Assembly: GCF_040807025.1 (NCBI RefSeq)
Contig: NC_090942.1
Location: forward strand, 68,590,911-68,654,910
DNA length: 64,000 nucleotides
Origin: Struthio camelus
Lineage: Eukaryota; Chordata; Aves; Struthioniformes; Struthionidae
Direction: 5' to 3'
Below are positions 61,841 through 64,000 of this stretch, one piece after another; positions within the stretch are counted from its first letter, which is position 1; the number at the start of each line of letters is the position of its first letter. The position numbers were made by a program, and so were the translations under genes. The notes beneath the pieces were generated by a model. It had not been told where the DNA came from. It did not search any database and saw nothing but the letters and a program-made list of their open reading frames with translations.

Positions 61841-64000
61841 ACACGTATATGCAAGACATTATGTTTACTGCTTTAAGGATCAGACTTTTTGGTACAGTAG
61901 ATACTTCATCTTAAACTTCCTCCTGTGGACAACTGTTGTCATCTAGGCTTAACTCCAGTTATAATGAAGTTAGTCCACAGATAGCTGAGGGTTAGTGGAT
62001 CGTCCTTACCTCACCGTAACTGGATTATTTCATCCCACTGTAGCTGAAACAGCAAGAGGCACAAAACCACACAAAGAATAATGTACCACAGAGCATGAGA
62101 AAGGATGGAAGTGATTCCAAAAACTGGCCACAGACTTTGAATCCCCTCACCTTTTGTGAGCTCCAGATAGAGACATTTGATTTTGGATGTTACAAGACAA
62201 GGTTGTCTGGCAAACTGGACCCAGAAGCCAGCCTACACCCTTCCTCTTTGATTCCAGGGGCCTATATGAATACCAGCTGCTCCTTCCGTTCCTTTTTCTG
62301 CTCTTGCCTGTTTCTAGCATGTAGGGGAGGTCCTGGTAGTCAGCCCAGCCACTCCTTATAGGCTTAACAAATGGATTAGATTTCCTTCAAGTGTTTCTGG
62401 CTAACAAAATGGACTTTTCAGCAGCAATTTTCAGTGAATAAAGTAGGTCTGCAGGTGATATCTTTCCAATCTCCCTCACTCTTGGTACTGAAGTCTGGAG
62501 CCCTAGTCCTTGGGCAAGGAAATTTCTGTCAGGTAGTCTGTCACCAACAAGCAAAAGGAGAGAGAGATTCTAGGTCCATGGCAGAGAAGCAAACCCCACT
62601 GAGCTAGAACACCAGAGGCCACAGTTCTTATTCGTTGTCTCTCAGGCACATTGCTGAGCCTGAGCCTATGGATGCCAGTTCACATTATCAGACCCCACTT
62701 AGTACACATCTACACACATTTGTCCACCAGTCATGATCTTCACACTAAAGTTGGTGCAAAACACCTCTACTTCTTTCTCAAATCCACACACTAATCTGCC
62801 ACCCGTGCTCACCCTTCTCCCCAAGAGCTTCTTCAAGGTATGAATAAGGATGCACAGGAGGAATGCCTGCCATCGATATGGATGAAAGTGAGCTGAGAAA
62901 GCAACTGCTCAGGAAGATATGACATTAATATCTCTATCCGTAGAAGCAGATGGTGATAAGTGAATGGCATATTTGACATATTTTTTATATTCACCCAACT
63001 GGTTAACCAAAAAAAGATCAGGTCATACCAGCATTGGCTCAGATTTTCTTCCTCCAACACAGGAAATTCCATTTCCTCAACACGGATGCCTTGTGCTTAT
63101 CCTTCCAAGCTGTGCTGTTCTGAAGAACCCACAATAGCTGAAAGACACATATTTGCGTCAGCATGTCATACTGAATTTTCGCTCTCCAAATGGAAGTGTA
63201 TACATATGGTATTTTATACTACTGAGGTGAATTTGTCTTAAAATATTTTATAGCTCGTGTAAAATCAATACATTCTGATGATAAGCTGAAACTGCCCTGT
63301 CGGTGGGCCTCCTCTCTTCATCCCGTTGTCTAGCCCCAGAAAGGCAGATTTACAGTAATGCTAGAGAAGGATAACAACAAGGAATGTATTGAATTAAACT
63401 GAATTTGGACCAAGAAACAGTATGATGATTAAGCAGGTGCTAAATATGTGTTAGAGAATGAGTGCTGATCTTTTGGTCTTCGAATTGCCAAAGAAATATC
63501 ATGGAAGAAGACATTCTCTCCAGGAATCATGAGGTGTTCAAGGCAGGCCAAGTTCAAGACTACAAAACATATTTGATTTTTCATTTGTCAGGCAAGCAGA
63601 AAGGATAGGTTCTCCTGGTGATTTCCACCTCAGCTTGACTTTGAGGGGGGTGGTGGAGAGGGGAAGGAAAAGCAACTTGGAAAATGCTAAAGAAAATGTC
63701 ATAGAACAGTAAGCCCTCAAGCGAACTGAAAGAAGAGCTACAATGTGCAAGGCAGGGCATGTATGTATGTTTTACATTCATCCATCATGCTGAAGCACCC
63801 AGGGGATTTCATCAGCAATTTGTTGTTGTAGACAAGAGTTGCATGCTGGCACTTAGGCATTACTAAGATTCAGCCTTATCTTTCCATACAGTTATTCAGA
63901 TATCTAAGCCTGTGAAGGGTTGCAGAGTTAGACAATCCCCAGTCTGAAATACACAAGTTAAGAAAATGCAAATCATTGAGATGATGTAGCTGGCATTCAG

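Larger units (their letters stand above)
54233..64000 (+). other. IQSEC3: IQSEC3 intron 1, continuing to the window end
   Basis: No IQSEC3 exon or other gene was recognised. Sequence is AT-leaning and non-coding, with a second copy of an unclassified repeat (57120-57275) and a short tandem duplication (61797-61840). It is called intronic because the plus-strand IQSEC3 exon at 23253 has no downstream partner in the window. Confidence 0.6.

Overview
The window is vertebrate nuclear DNA, most likely from a bird. It is mostly AT-leaning non-coding sequence with two sharp CpG islands. It carries a 3 kb CR1 LINE with an avian-style 3' end (positions 54175-54232, finishing in an ATTCTGTG-type octamer repeat), plus diffuse MIR-like SINEs and older CR1 relics. 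The species cannot be named from the sequence; a crocodilian or turtle is less likely but not excluded.

Layout. Positions 1-3250 are non-coding and probably belong to the first intron of a leftward gene. Positions 3250-4300 are a CpG island with NRF1, ETS and CRE sites, a pentanucleotide tract, and several good splice donors on the minus strand, as expected for the 5' end of an unidentified minus-strand gene. Positions 4300-22600 are intergenic and hold MIR-like SINEs, an ancient CR1 fragment, a striking palindrome with two identical 182-bp arms (17016-17197 and 18129-18310), and a well-formed 44-bp candidate exon at 22013-22056. Positions 22600-23790 are a second CpG island containing the only securely recognised coding sequence: the first coding exon of IQSEC3 (23253-23755, plus strand), which encodes the N-terminal coiled coil and low-complexity region of a neuronal ARF guanine-nucleotide exchange factor. 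It ends at a clean splice donor. From 23756 to the window end I see no second IQSEC3 exon, so this is read as a first intron longer than 40 kb. That intron contains a dead, sense-oriented CR1 (51285-54232), itself interrupted by a 105-bp antisense CR1 fragment with a 6-bp target duplication.

No bacterial-type operons, CRISPR arrays or intact mobile-element genes are present. No new multi-gene system was found. The most unusual structure is the 17.0-18.3 kb inverted repeat, whose outer arms are identical while its inner arms have diverged.
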